Of a DNA stretch of 6,220 bases, positions 1 to 5,036 are shown in pieces; position 1 is the stretch's first letter; each line of letters starts with the position of its first letter. The stretch spans positions 1 through 6,220 of the forward strand of contig URYA01000098.1 in the NCBI GenBank assembly GCA_900551975.1, in the 5' to 3' direction. The notes beneath the pieces were generated by a model. That model was not told the DNA's origin. It saw only the letters and a list, made by a program, of their open reading frames with translations, and made no database searches. The position numbers and the translations under genes are program-made. This stretch comes from an uncultured Collinsella sp. GTDB taxonomy: Bacteria > Actinomycetota > Coriobacteriia > Coriobacteriales > Coriobacteriaceae.

Positions 1-58
1 ACTTGGTGCCAGGCAGAAAACGCGTGCCAAGACCGGCGGCGGGGATGATTGCCTTCAT
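1..58 (-). CDS. galU: UTP--glucose-1-phosphate uridylyltransferase, N-terminal fragment (cut by window edge)
   Basis: Only the first 19 codons are present; the gene continues past the left edge. The translated start, MKAIIPAAGLGTRFLPGTK, is the N-terminal signature of bacterial GalU. The PAAGLGTRFLP stretch (residues 6-16) is the nucleotide-binding loop that holds UTP. The related thymidylyl- and cytidylyltransferases RmlA and RfbF instead carry a LAGG-type loop, so GalU fits best. The family makes UDP-glucose from UTP and glucose-1-phosphate in the cytoplasm, for cell-envelope polysaccharides and galactose metabolism. Most members have Ala where this one has Gly at residue 17, a mild change. 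A Shine-Dalgarno-like AAAGGA lies at 76-71, 12 nt before the ATG, which is slightly long. The gene follows the rplJ-rplL operon on the same strand but is separated from it by a strong terminator, so it probably has its own promoter. Confidence 0.85.
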   Translation of the reverse strand, partial: MKAIIPAAGLGTRFLPGTK

Positions 59-154
59 GTTATTCAAGGATCCTTTCGCAGGCGCAAAAGCGCCCCATGC
101 GTGCGGCACACAGCCGCAGACCAAATTGCGATACCCAAGCATCTTACCGCTGGA

Positions 155-182
155 ACTATATGTCACTACAAGGCAGAGACAA
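155..182 (-). promoter_or_regulatory. Putative galU promoter
   Basis: On the minus strand a -35-like TTGTCT (182-177) is followed, after 16 nt, by a -10-like TATAGT (160-155). Transcription would start near 148 and leave an untranslated leader of about 90 nt before galU. It is the best match between the rplL terminator and galU, but the -35 matches only four of six consensus bases. The assignment is inferred from sequence alone. Confidence 0.4.
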
Positions 183-199
183 TTCTTCAGCAGGTCAAC

Positions 200-233
200 G
201 CAAATTATTGCTCGAATGGTGCAATTTTATTGC
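200..233. repeat. Pair of AT-rich GCAA/TTGC inverted repeats upstream of the putative galU promoter
   Basis: Two similar short palindromes lie side by side. GCAA-ATTA-TTGC is at 200-211 and GCAAT-TTT-ATTGC is at 221-233. Their centres are about 21.5 bp apart, close to two helical turns. They are immediately upstream of the putative galU -35 box, roughly -52 to -85 from the predicted start. This layout resembles a tandem operator or activator site, but no specific regulator is recognised. The rest of 59-311 contains no credible gene; a small hairpin, GGCGC-AAAA-GCGCC, is at 81-94. Confidence 0.3.
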
Positions 234-305
234 CCAACGGCAGGACACCCGATACGACGCAAATCACAGAACATGGCAGTTTGAGCAACCGATGTTGAGG
301 GACAG

Positions 306-344
306 AAAAACAAAAAAGACGGGGCTCGCAATGCGAACCCCGTC
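306..344 (-). terminator. Intrinsic terminator of the rplJ-rplL operon
   Basis: On the minus strand a 12-bp stem (344-333 with 329-318, one G-U pair) closes a 3-nt loop. It is followed directly by TTTTTT (317-312) and a further T-rich run to 306. It begins about 28 nt after the rplL stop codon. This is a classic rho-independent terminator and separates the ribosomal operon from galU. Confidence 0.93.
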
Positions 345-372
345 TGCAAAGAAATCTGGCGAGAAAGCCTGA

Positions 373-750
373 TTACTTGAGGGTGACAGCAGCGCCAGCA
401 GCCTCGAGCTTCTCCTTGGCAGCCTCGGCGTCCTCCTTCTTGGCACCCTCGAGAACAGCCTTGGGAGCGCCCTCGACGACCTCCTTGGCCTCCTTCAGGC
501 CAAGGTTGGTGAGCTCACGGACGGCCTTGATGACCTGGATCTTGTTGTCGCCGAAGCCCTCGAGCACGACGTCAAACTCGGTCTTCTCCTCGGCCTCAGC
601 AGCGCCAGCAGCGGGAGCGGCGACAACAGCGGCAGGAGCAGCGGCGGAAACGCCGAAGGTGTCCTCGATAGCCTTAACGAGCTCGGAAGCCTCGAGAAGG
701 GTCATTTCCTTAAGAGCATCGATGATCTCATCGGTGGTAAGCTTAGCCAT
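373..750 (-). CDS. rplL: 50S ribosomal protein L7/L12
   Basis: The 125-residue product has the normal L7/L12 length and layout. Residues 1-32 form the N-terminal dimerisation domain that docks on L10. Residues 36-54 are a flexible Ala/Pro/Val-rich hinge. Residues 55-125 are the C-terminal domain that recruits and activates the translational GTPases EF-Tu, EF-G, IF2 and RF3. The segment NKIQVIKAVRELTNLGLKEA (69-88) is the conserved factor-binding region. The protein is a multicopy part of the ribosomal stalk. The MAKLTTDEI start is chosen because it has AAAGGA 7 nt upstream and matches the family. An in-frame ATG 11 codons earlier falls inside a hairpin and adds a non-family sequence. The gene lies 102 nt after rplJ and ends in a strong terminator. 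Confidence 0.97.
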   Translation of the reverse strand: MAKLTTDEIIDALKEMTLLEASELVKAIEDTFGVSAAAPAAVVAAPAAGAAEAEEKTEFDVVLEGFGDNKIQVIKAVRELTNLGLKEAKEVVEGAPKAVLEGAKKEDAEAAKEKLEAAGAAVTLK

Positions 751-757
751 TTCTAAG

Positions 758-763
758 TCCTTT
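758..763 (-). promoter_or_regulatory. rplL ribosome binding site that decides the start
   Basis: AAAGGA on the minus strand lies 7 nt before the ATG at 750. It supports this start over the in-frame ATG at 783, which sits inside the hairpin at 770-785. Confidence 0.75.
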
Positions 764-769
764 CGGTTT

Positions 770-837
770 CCGTGCGGATGCACGGAGATCAGTTAAAACA
801 CGGCGCGAATGCGCCAGGGGTGCGGCGTTGCCGCCGC
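770..837 (-). other. Three consecutive hairpins in the rplJ-rplL intercistronic region
   Basis: In transcription order the minus strand can form three 4-nt-loop hairpins. The first is GCGGCG-GCAA-CGCCGC (837-822), just after the rplJ stop. The second is GGCGC-ATTC-GCGCC (815-802), followed by GTG and TTTT (798-795). The third is CCGTGC-ATCC-GCACGG (785-770), ending 6 nt before the rplL Shine-Dalgarno. The second resembles a weak terminator or a processing/stability site. L12 is needed in several copies per L10, so structures here may tune mRNA stability or translation. That role is inferred; the base pairing is direct. Confidence 0.6.
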
Positions 838-852
838 GGGTGAAAACAGCGA

Positions 853-1374
853 CTAGGCTGCCTTCTGCTCGGAGACCTGCTGGATCGAACGAGCGAGACC
901 AGAGGAAACGCCGTTGACGCAGACAGCGATGTCGCGAGCGAAACCGGAGATGAGACCGGCGATCTGGCCGAGAAGCTGATCCTTGGTGGGCAGCTCGGCG
1001 ATAGCCTTAACATCATCAGCGGAAACGGCCTTGCCGTCGGAGATACCGCCCTTGATCTCAAGGACGCCCTTGGACTTAGCGGAGAAGTCCTTAAGGGCCT
1101 TAGCGGCCTCGACCGGCTCGGTCTCGTAGAACACATAAGCGACGGGGCCGGCGAGAATCTCGTCGATCTCGGGCTGCTCCTGGTTCTTGAGGGCGATCTT
1201 GACCAGGTTGTTCTTGTAGACCTTCATCTCGGCGCCGCACTCGCGAAGCTGATGACGCAGCTCCTGAGCCTGCTTAACCGTCAGACCGTTGTAGTTGACG
1301 ACGAACAGACCGGCGTTCTCGGCGATACGGGACTCGATCTCTGCAACCTTGTCGATTTTGTACTGCTGGGGCAT
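853..1374 (-). CDS. rplJ: 50S ribosomal protein L10
   Basis: The 173-residue product is a typical bacterial L10. The N-terminal part (about 1-130) is the rRNA-binding domain. It carries the family segments GLFVVNYNGLTVKQAQELR (22-40) and the basic KVYKNNLVKIAL (51-62). The C-terminal helix (about 131-173) is the platform that carries L7/L12 dimers. L10 anchors the stalk to 23S rRNA and, with L12, represses its own mRNA by binding the leader. The ATG at 1374 is preceded by a near-perfect AGGAGGTG, and this start gives the expected N-terminus. rplJ is the first gene of a two-gene operon with rplL. Upstream on the same strand are an attenuated leader and a dedicated promoter, so it is uncoupled from thrC. 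Confidence 0.97.
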   Translation of the reverse strand: MPQQYKIDKVAEIESRIAENAGLFVVNYNGLTVKQAQELRHQLRECGAEMKVYKNNLVKIALKNQEQPEIDEILAGPVAYVFYETEPVEAAKALKDFSAKSKGVLEIKGGISDGKAVSADDVKAIAELPTKDQLLGQIAGLISGFARDIAVCVNGVSSGLARSIQQVSEQKAA

Positions 1375-1380
1375 GAATTA

Positions 1381-1388
1381 CACCTCCT
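1381..1388 (-). promoter_or_regulatory. Strong rplJ ribosome binding site
   Basis: AGGAGGTG on the minus strand lies 6-13 nt before the rplJ ATG. It is nearly fully complementary to the 16S rRNA tail and is the strongest Shine-Dalgarno in the window, as expected for a highly expressed ribosomal gene. Confidence 0.85.
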
Positions 1389-1439
1389 CGAATTCTTTCC
1401 GGGCACGGTCCGCCACAAGGACGTGACGGGGGCATGTCC

Positions 1440-1476
1440 AAAAAGAAAGCCCCCGCGCTGCATGAGCGACGGGGGC
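1440..1476 (-). terminator. Attenuator terminator in the rplJ leader
   Basis: On the minus strand the arms are 1476-1465 and 1459-1449, an 11-bp GC-rich stem with one bulged base at 1469. The loop is 5 nt, and TTTCTTTTT follows (1448-1440). It sits about 65 nt before the rplJ start and downstream of a promoter, so it acts within the leader rather than ending an upstream gene. An upstream segment ACGGGGC (1544-1538) can pair with the 5' arm (1476-1469), giving a candidate antiterminator. Confidence 0.85.
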
Positions 1477-1590
1477 GAGAAGACATATCTACTCGACCAC
1501 CTCGGCTGGCGGGATATCCCATTAAGCTCGCGGGTAAGCCCCGTTTGCGCCGGCTGTCTCTGGCAGCGGATTCGTGCGTGAACCGAAAGT

Positions 1591-1619
1591 ATTATGGCGG
1601 GGACCCCGGCGTCGGTCAA
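1591..1619 (-). promoter_or_regulatory. rplJ-rplL promoter
   Basis: On the minus strand a -35 TTGACC (1619-1614) and a -10 CATAAT (1596-1591) are separated by exactly 17 nt. Each matches five of six consensus bases. It lies just upstream of the L10 leader and downstream of the thrC terminator, as expected for the promoter of the stalk-protein operon. Confidence 0.85.
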
Positions 1620-1711
1620 CGGAAAACCGGGCTGCACACAATTCCACCATCCGGCACGCTCCGCCGAAGGCCAGGCGCAAGGTTTCCGCTCGGTCAGGTC
1701 CTGGGCTCACT

Positions 1712-1736
1712 CGGAAAGCACATTAAGTGCTTTCCG
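1712..1736. repeat. Perfect 10-bp inverted repeat with 5-nt loop in the thrC-rplJ spacer
   Basis: CGGAAAGCAC (1712-1721), loop ATTAA, then GTGCTTTCCG (1727-1736). Neither strand has a T-run after it, so it is not a simple terminator. It is about 93 bp upstream of the rplJ -35 and about 85 bp past the thrC terminator. It may be an operator, an RNA stem or a small dispersed palindrome. The rest of 1620-1810 shows no gene or tRNA. Confidence 0.6.
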
Positions 1737-1810
1737 GCTCGTGCGGAACTCGCGACGAACTAAACGGCCAGACCCGCTCGCATGCTCGTCATCATCCCGA
1801 AAGCTAAATA

Positions 1811-1840
1811 AAAAGAAGGTGCGCCGGCTTTCGCCGGCGC
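1811..1840 (-). terminator. Intrinsic terminator of thrC
   Basis: On the minus strand GCGCCGGC and GCCGGCGC form a perfect 8-bp stem closed by a GAAA tetraloop (1840-1821). ACC and the T-rich TTCTTTT (1817-1811) follow. It starts 12 nt after the thrC stop. It separates thrC from the downstream ribosomal operon on the same strand. Confidence 0.93.
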
Positions 1841-1852
1841 TTAATAAGGAAT

Positions 1853-3370
1853 CTAGTTGGTGCTCATTCGTTTTGCTGCGGACTCGACGTAGCTTGCCAT
1901 CTCATCGACGTCGCAGACGTCTTCGAAGCGGACGGGCTTGGACTCGAGTTCGGCGAGCTGCGCCGGGGCGACCGTATTGGTGGCCTGCTCGAGCACGCGC
2001 ATGGCCTCAAAGTCGTCCTCGGGAGCGTCGAGCCCCAGGGCGTCGCAGCAGGCGCGCGGGAACTTGTAGGGGCTGGCGGTCGAAAGCAGCACGCGGGCCT
2101 TGGCGCCCTCGGCGGGAGCGGCCTGCTCAAAGACGTGATAACCACAAGCGGTGTGCGGGTCGATTACGTAGCCGTTCGCATCCCAGCAGCTCTTGATGGC
2201 AGTGCGGACCTCGTCCTCGCTGGCCCAGCCGCAGCCAAAGACGCTCTGAATCTTGGCCAGCAGCTCGGCGGGCACCTCGTAGCGACCCGTCTGCGCCAGC
2301 TGCTCCATAAGGCCGGAAACGAGCTCGCAGTCGCCATCGGACAGGAAGTACAGCATGCGCTCCAGGTTGGAGCTGATGAGGATGTCCATCGACGGCGAGA
2401 TGGTCGTGAAGAACGGGCGGTTGCGGTCGTAGACGCCGGTAGTCAGGAAGTCAGCCAGCACGTTGTTCTTGTCGCTCGCCACGACGAGCTTGGCGACGGG
2501 CAGACCCATGCGCTTGGCATAGTAGCCGGCCAGGATATCGCCAAAGTTGCCGGTCGGTACGCAGAACTCCACGGCGTCGCCGGCCTCGATGGCGCCGGCG
2601 CGCAACAGCTGCACATAGGCGGCAAAGTAGTAGACGACCTGCGGTACCAGACGGCCGACGTTGATGGAGTTGGCGCTTGAAAGCACCGTGCCGGCGGACT
2701 CAAGACGCTCGGCAAGCTCCTTATCGGCAAAGATGCGCTTGACGGCGCTCTGGGCATCATCGAAGTTGCCGCGGATGCCGCAGACGGCGACGTTGTCGCC
2801 CTCTTGCGTGGACATCTGCAGGTTCTGGACGCGGCTGACTTTGCCTTCGGGATAAAAGACGGTAATACCCGTGCCCGGAGCGTTGGCAAAACCGGCGAGT
2901 GCGGCCTTGCCGGTGTCGCCCGACGTGGCGGTGACGATCATGATGCGCTCGGCGCCGCCGTCCTTGGCGGAAGTGCGGGCCATCAGGCGGGGGAGCATCT
3001 GCAGGGCGACGTCCTTAAAGGCACTCGTGGGGCCGCCAAAGAGCTCCATCACATAGGTCTGAGGGGCGTCAGCGCCCGGCGCAGCGTCGAGTTTAACGAG
3101 CGGCGTAACCTCTTCACTCGCGAACGTGCCGCGGTATGCCTCGTCGACACACGCCGAAATTTCTTCGGCCGTGTAATCATTCAGTAACATTCCCAACACA
3201 TCTTGAGCGATTTCAAAGTACGATTTATCTGCAAGCGAGCTGATATCGACCTGCTGGGTGCCGAGCTCGTCCGAGACAAACAAACCCCCGTCGGGAGCGA
3301 TGCCGGTACGGATTGCCACCTTACTTGAGCACGATAAAGTGCGTCCTCGTGTACTATGATAAGTTCCCAT
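1853..3370 (-). CDS. thrC: Threonine synthase
   Basis: This PLP enzyme converts O-phosphohomoserine and water to L-threonine and phosphate, the last step of threonine synthesis, in the cytoplasm. The 505-residue product begins MGTYHSTRG, typical of the longer bacterial and fungal threonine synthases. The PLP Schiff-base lysine is K119 in FGGPTSAFKDVALQ (111-124). Other family landmarks are TATSGDTGKAAL (147-158), SSANSINVGRLVPQ (231-244) and the PLP-phosphate loop PTGNFGDIL (272-280). The ATG at 3370 is preferred over an in-frame ATG 15 codons upstream because AGGAG lies 9 nt before it and the shorter N-terminus matches the family. It is divergent from lysC, which starts the same pathway, and ends in a strong terminator before the rplJ operon. 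No frameshift or missing key residue is seen. Confidence 0.96.
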   Translation of the reverse strand: MGTYHSTRGRTLSCSSKVAIRTGIAPDGGLFVSDELGTQQVDISSLADKSYFEIAQDVLGMLLNDYTAEEISACVDEAYRGTFASEEVTPLVKLDAAPGADAPQTYVMELFGGPTSAFKDVALQMLPRLMARTSAKDGGAERIMIVTATSGDTGKAALAGFANAPGTGITVFYPEGKVSRVQNLQMSTQEGDNVAVCGIRGNFDDAQSAVKRIFADKELAERLESAGTVLSSANSINVGRLVPQVVYYFAAYVQLLRAGAIEAGDAVEFCVPTGNFGDILAGYYAKRMGLPVAKLVVASDKNNVLADFLTTGVYDRNRPFFTTISPSMDILISSNLERMLYFLSDGDCELVSGLMEQLAQTGRYEVPAELLAKIQSVFGCGWASEDEVRTAIKSCWDANGYVIDPHTACGYHVFEQAAPAEGAKARVLLSTASPYKFPRACCDALGLDAPEDDFEAMRVLEQATNTVAPAQLAELESKPVRFEDVCDVDEMASYVESAAKRMSTN

Positions 3371-3474
3371 ATAACACTGCTCCTCGGATGCCTTGGTCCC
3401 AATCGGTGAAACCATGGTATCAGAGCGCGCAAAATAGGTTCGCAGAGGCTTTTTAGAAAGGTAACCTCCAGCCC
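3371..3474. promoter_or_regulatory. Divergent thrC-lysC control region
   Basis: This 104-bp gap must hold promoters for both genes, unless they lie inside the coding ends. No strong sigma-70 pair is visible. A weak thrC candidate on the minus strand is TTTCTA (3459-3454), 17 nt, TATTTT (3436-3431). A weak lysC candidate on the plus strand is TTGGTC (3393-3398) with TATCAG (3418-3423), at a 19-nt spacing. A perfect 8-bp palindrome ACCATGGT (3411-3418) lies near the middle and could be an operator. There is no room for a lysine riboswitch or T-box leader. Confidence 0.4.
3380..3384 (-). promoter_or_regulatory. thrC ribosome binding site that decides the start
   Basis: AGGAG on the minus strand, 9 nt before the ATG at 3370. 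The alternative ATG at 3415 has no comparable site and lies inside the palindrome ACCATGGT. Confidence 0.7.
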
Positions 3475-4863
3475 ATGATTAAGATTGCCAAGTTTGGCGG
3501 CTCGTCGGTCGCCGACGCCGAACACTTTAAGAAGATCAAGGCCATCGTCGATGCCGACCCGGCTCGCCGTTTTGTGGTGGTTTCTGCCTGCGGTCGCCGT
3601 TTTAAGGGCGACACCAAGGTGACCGACCTGCTCTACTTGGTCAACGCGCACGTCAAGTACCACGTGTCGTGTGAGGAGCTGCTCGAGGACATTGGCCAGC
3701 GCTATTTTGATATCGCTGACGAGCTGGAGCTTACCTATCCCATCCGTGAGGAGTTCGCGGCCTTTGCCGAGCGCGCCCGCTCGGGCGGCTACTCCACCGA
3801 GGAGCTTGTGAGCCGTGGCGAGTACTTTACCGCCCGCCTGATGGCCGAATACCTGGGCTTACCGTTCCTGGACGCCGCGACGGTTGTGGCGTTCCATCAC
3901 GACGGTACGCTCAGCATGAATCGCACCTCTGAGCTGGTGCAGGAGTACGGTCAGCAGGGCGGCTTTGTTATGCCCGGTTTCTACGGCGCGACGCGTGAGG
4001 GCCAGATCAAGCTGCTCGACCGTGGCGGCGGCGATATTTCCGGCTCGATTCTGGCCAAGTGCCTGGGCGCCGATCTGTACGAGAACTGGACCGATGTCTC
4101 GGGCTTCTATTCTGCCGATCCGCGTATTGTTCCCGAGGCTCAGCCCATTGCGCGCGTTACCTACGAGGAGCTGCGCGAGCTTTCGTACATGGGCGCAAGC
4201 GTCCTGCACGAGGAGGCCGTGTTCCCCGTGCGCGAGGCGGGTATTCCGCTGGTCATCAAGAACACCAATGCGCCGCAGGACCCCGGTACCATCATTAGCG
4301 AGACGGCTGATGAGGGCGAGGCGGAGCCCATCATTACCGGCGTGACCGGCAAGCGCGGCTTTGTCGCCATCAACGTTGCCCGCGACCGCACCAAGCCCCG
4401 CGTTGGCTTTATGCGCCGTGCGCTTTCGGTGTTCGAGCGCTATGACGTTTCCGTCGAGCACATGCCCACTGGTGTCGACCGCTTTGGCGCCGTGGTGCAG
4501 GAGCAGGATGTGCACGATTCGCTGTACTCACTTGTGGGCGACATCCAGCAGGAGGTCGAGCCGCTCGAGATCGAGGTTGTCGAGGGCTTGGCGCTCATCG
4601 CGACCGTCGGCCGTAACCTGCGCGGTCGTGCAGGCATCTCGGGCCACCTGTTTGGCATGCTTGGCCAGGCCGGCGTGAGCGTGCGCATGATTTCGCAGAG
4701 CTGTGACGAGATCAATATCATTATCGGTGTCGAGGAGAAGGACTTCGACCTTGCGATTCGGACCATTTACCGTGCCTTCTCCGATGAGAACGGCATTGTG
4801 AAGGTCTCCGATCTGGAGGCTCCCGCGCCGGCCGATCCCACCCTGGCCGCGCTCAAAAAGTAG
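3475..4863 (+). CDS. lysC: Aspartate kinase (monofunctional, with C-terminal ACT domains)
   Basis: The enzyme phosphorylates L-aspartate with ATP to aspartyl-4-phosphate, the first step toward lysine, diaminopimelate, threonine and methionine. The 462-residue protein starts with the kinase signature KFGGSSVADA (6-15). Other kinase landmarks are VVVSACG (34-40), SRGEYFTARL (113-122) and the nucleotide-binding stretch from MPGFYG (166-171) through LLDRGGGDISGS (180-191) to FYSADPRIV (211-219). Residues from about 296 to 440 form two ACT regulatory domains; the second includes ISQSCDEINIIIGV (406-419). The length and absence of a dehydrogenase domain exclude the fused ThrA/MetL type. ACT domains imply feedback control by an end product, probably lysine and/or threonine, but the effector cannot be read from sequence. 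A Shine-Dalgarno AGAAAGG (3455-3461) lies 13 nt before the ATG, a long spacing. The symbol lysC is used generically for aspartokinase. Confidence 0.95.
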   Translation: MIKIAKFGGSSVADAEHFKKIKAIVDADPARRFVVVSACGRRFKGDTKVTDLLYLVNAHVKYHVSCEELLEDIGQRYFDIADELELTYPIREEFAAFAERARSGGYSTEELVSRGEYFTARLMAEYLGLPFLDAATVVAFHHDGTLSMNRTSELVQEYGQQGGFVMPGFYGATREGQIKLLDRGGGDISGSILAKCLGADLYENWTDVSGFYSADPRIVPEAQPIARVTYEELRELSYMGASVLHEEAVFPVREAGIPLVIKNTNAPQDPGTIISETADEGEAEPIITGVTGKRGFVAINVARDRTKPRVGFMRRALSVFERYDVSVEHMPTGVDRFGAVVQEQDVHDSLYSLVGDIQQEVEPLEIEVVEGLALIATVGRNLRGRAGISGHLFGMLGQAGVSVRMISQSCDEINIIIGVEEKDFDLAIRTIYRAFSDENGIVKVSDLEAPAPADPTLAALKK

Positions 4864-4873
4864 CGACTGCTCG

Positions 4874-4905
4874 GTAGATTTTTGGGTCATGTCTCAAAAA
4901 TCTAC
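4874..4905. repeat. AT-rich inverted repeat just after lysC
   Basis: GTAGATTTTTG (4874-4884) and CAAAAATCTAC (4895-4905) are perfect 11-nt arms. One G-U and one G-C pair can extend the stem to 13 bp with a 6-nt loop TCATGT. It begins 10 nt after the lysC stop. No T-run follows on the plus strand, so it is not a normal terminator alone. It may protect the lysC mRNA 3' end or be a dispersed palindrome. Confidence 0.7.
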
Positions 4906-4913
4906 GGCGGGGC

Positions 4914-4935
4914 GTTTCGTTTCGGTTTCGTTTCG
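4914..4935 (+). repeat. Tandem 11-mer repeat (GTTTCGTTTCG x2)
   Basis: Two exact back-to-back copies of GTTTCGTTTCG (4914-4924 and 4925-4935), each itself two TTTCG units. It lies between the AT-rich hairpin and the GC-rich terminator. This is a simple-sequence patch that could vary in copy number between strains. Confidence 0.8.
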
Positions 4936-4937
4936 AC

Positions 4938-4967
4938 GGGGCGGGTTTCATGCCCGCCCTGTTCTTG
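4938..4967 (+). terminator. Probable lysC terminator
   Basis: GGGCGGG (4939-4945) pairs with CCCGCCC (4953-4959), with a possible extra G-U pair, around a 7-nt loop TTTCATG. The moderately T-rich TGTTCTTG follows (4960-4967). The stem is strong but the T-run is interrupted, so termination may be partial, allowing some read-through into asd. Confidence 0.65.
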
Positions 4968-4973
4968 TATAAA
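4968..4973 (+). promoter_or_regulatory. Putative -10 element for asd
   Basis: TATAAA directly follows the lysC terminator, about 64 nt before the asd start. No convincing -35 lies 16-18 nt upstream, because that position falls inside the terminator hairpin. asd may therefore have its own weak promoter, be read through from lysC, or both. Confidence 0.4.
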
Positions 4974-5024
4974 CTGGCAACAATAATCGGCCTGCTCGGC
5001 GTGCGGGCAAAAGCCACAACCTTT

Positions 5025-5032
5025 AAAGGGGG
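5025..5032 (+). promoter_or_regulatory. asd ribosome binding site that decides the start
   Basis: AAAGGGGG lies 4 nt before the ATG at 5037. It favours this start over the in-frame ATG at 4950, which lies in the loop of the upstream terminator and would add 29 non-family residues. Confidence 0.75.
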
Positions 5033-5036
5033 AAGC

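Larger units (their letters stand above)
1375..1584 (-). ncRNA. L10(L12) autoregulatory mRNA leader of rplJ-rplL
   Basis: The transcript from the promoter at 1591-1619 begins near 1584 and runs about 210 nt to rplJ. It carries motifs in the order known from L10 leaders, which in Bacillus bind the L10-L12 complex. These are AGAGACAGC (1561-1553), GCTTAAT (1527-1521), GCCGAGGTGG (1506-1497) and AGATATGTCTT (1490-1480). GCCGGCG (1555-1549) can pair, with one mismatch, to CGCCAGC just before GCCGAGG, giving the base of the recognition stem. A terminator hairpin (1476-1440) follows before rplJ, consistent with control by attenuation. Excess L10-L12 is expected to favour termination. The assignment rests on remembered motif similarity to the Rfam L10_leader family and was not scored with a covariance model. 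Confidence 0.85.

Noticed and set aside
49..372. Possible small plus-strand gene in the galU-rplL gap
   Set aside because: It overlaps galU at one end and runs through the rplL terminator at the other. The product has no recognisable features and no Shine-Dalgarno was found.
377..796. Open frame on the plus strand opposite rplL
   Set aside because: It is a low-complexity Ser/Ala translation antisense to the L7/L12 gene, a mirror of its Ala/Glu/Lys-rich codons.
1565..1583. GGTTC...GAATCC on the minus strand as a tRNA T-arm
   Set aside because: The pairing needs a bulged base and no acceptor, D or anticodon arms can be built around it. It lies at the 5' end of the L10 leader.
1594..2196. Arg-rich plus-strand open frame across the thrC terminator
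   Set aside because: It crosses the rplJ promoter, the palindrome and the thrC terminator, then runs antisense into thrC. The sequence is Arg/Ser-rich shadow translation.
3371..3474. Lysine riboswitch or T-box before lysC or thrC
   Set aside because: The gap is only 104 bp for two divergent genes. No large multi-stem leader, terminator or T-box-like motif is present.
3859..4515. Open frame on the minus strand opposite lysC (218 codons)
   Set aside because: It is a shadow of the aspartate kinase reading frame with no family resemblance and no ribosome binding site.
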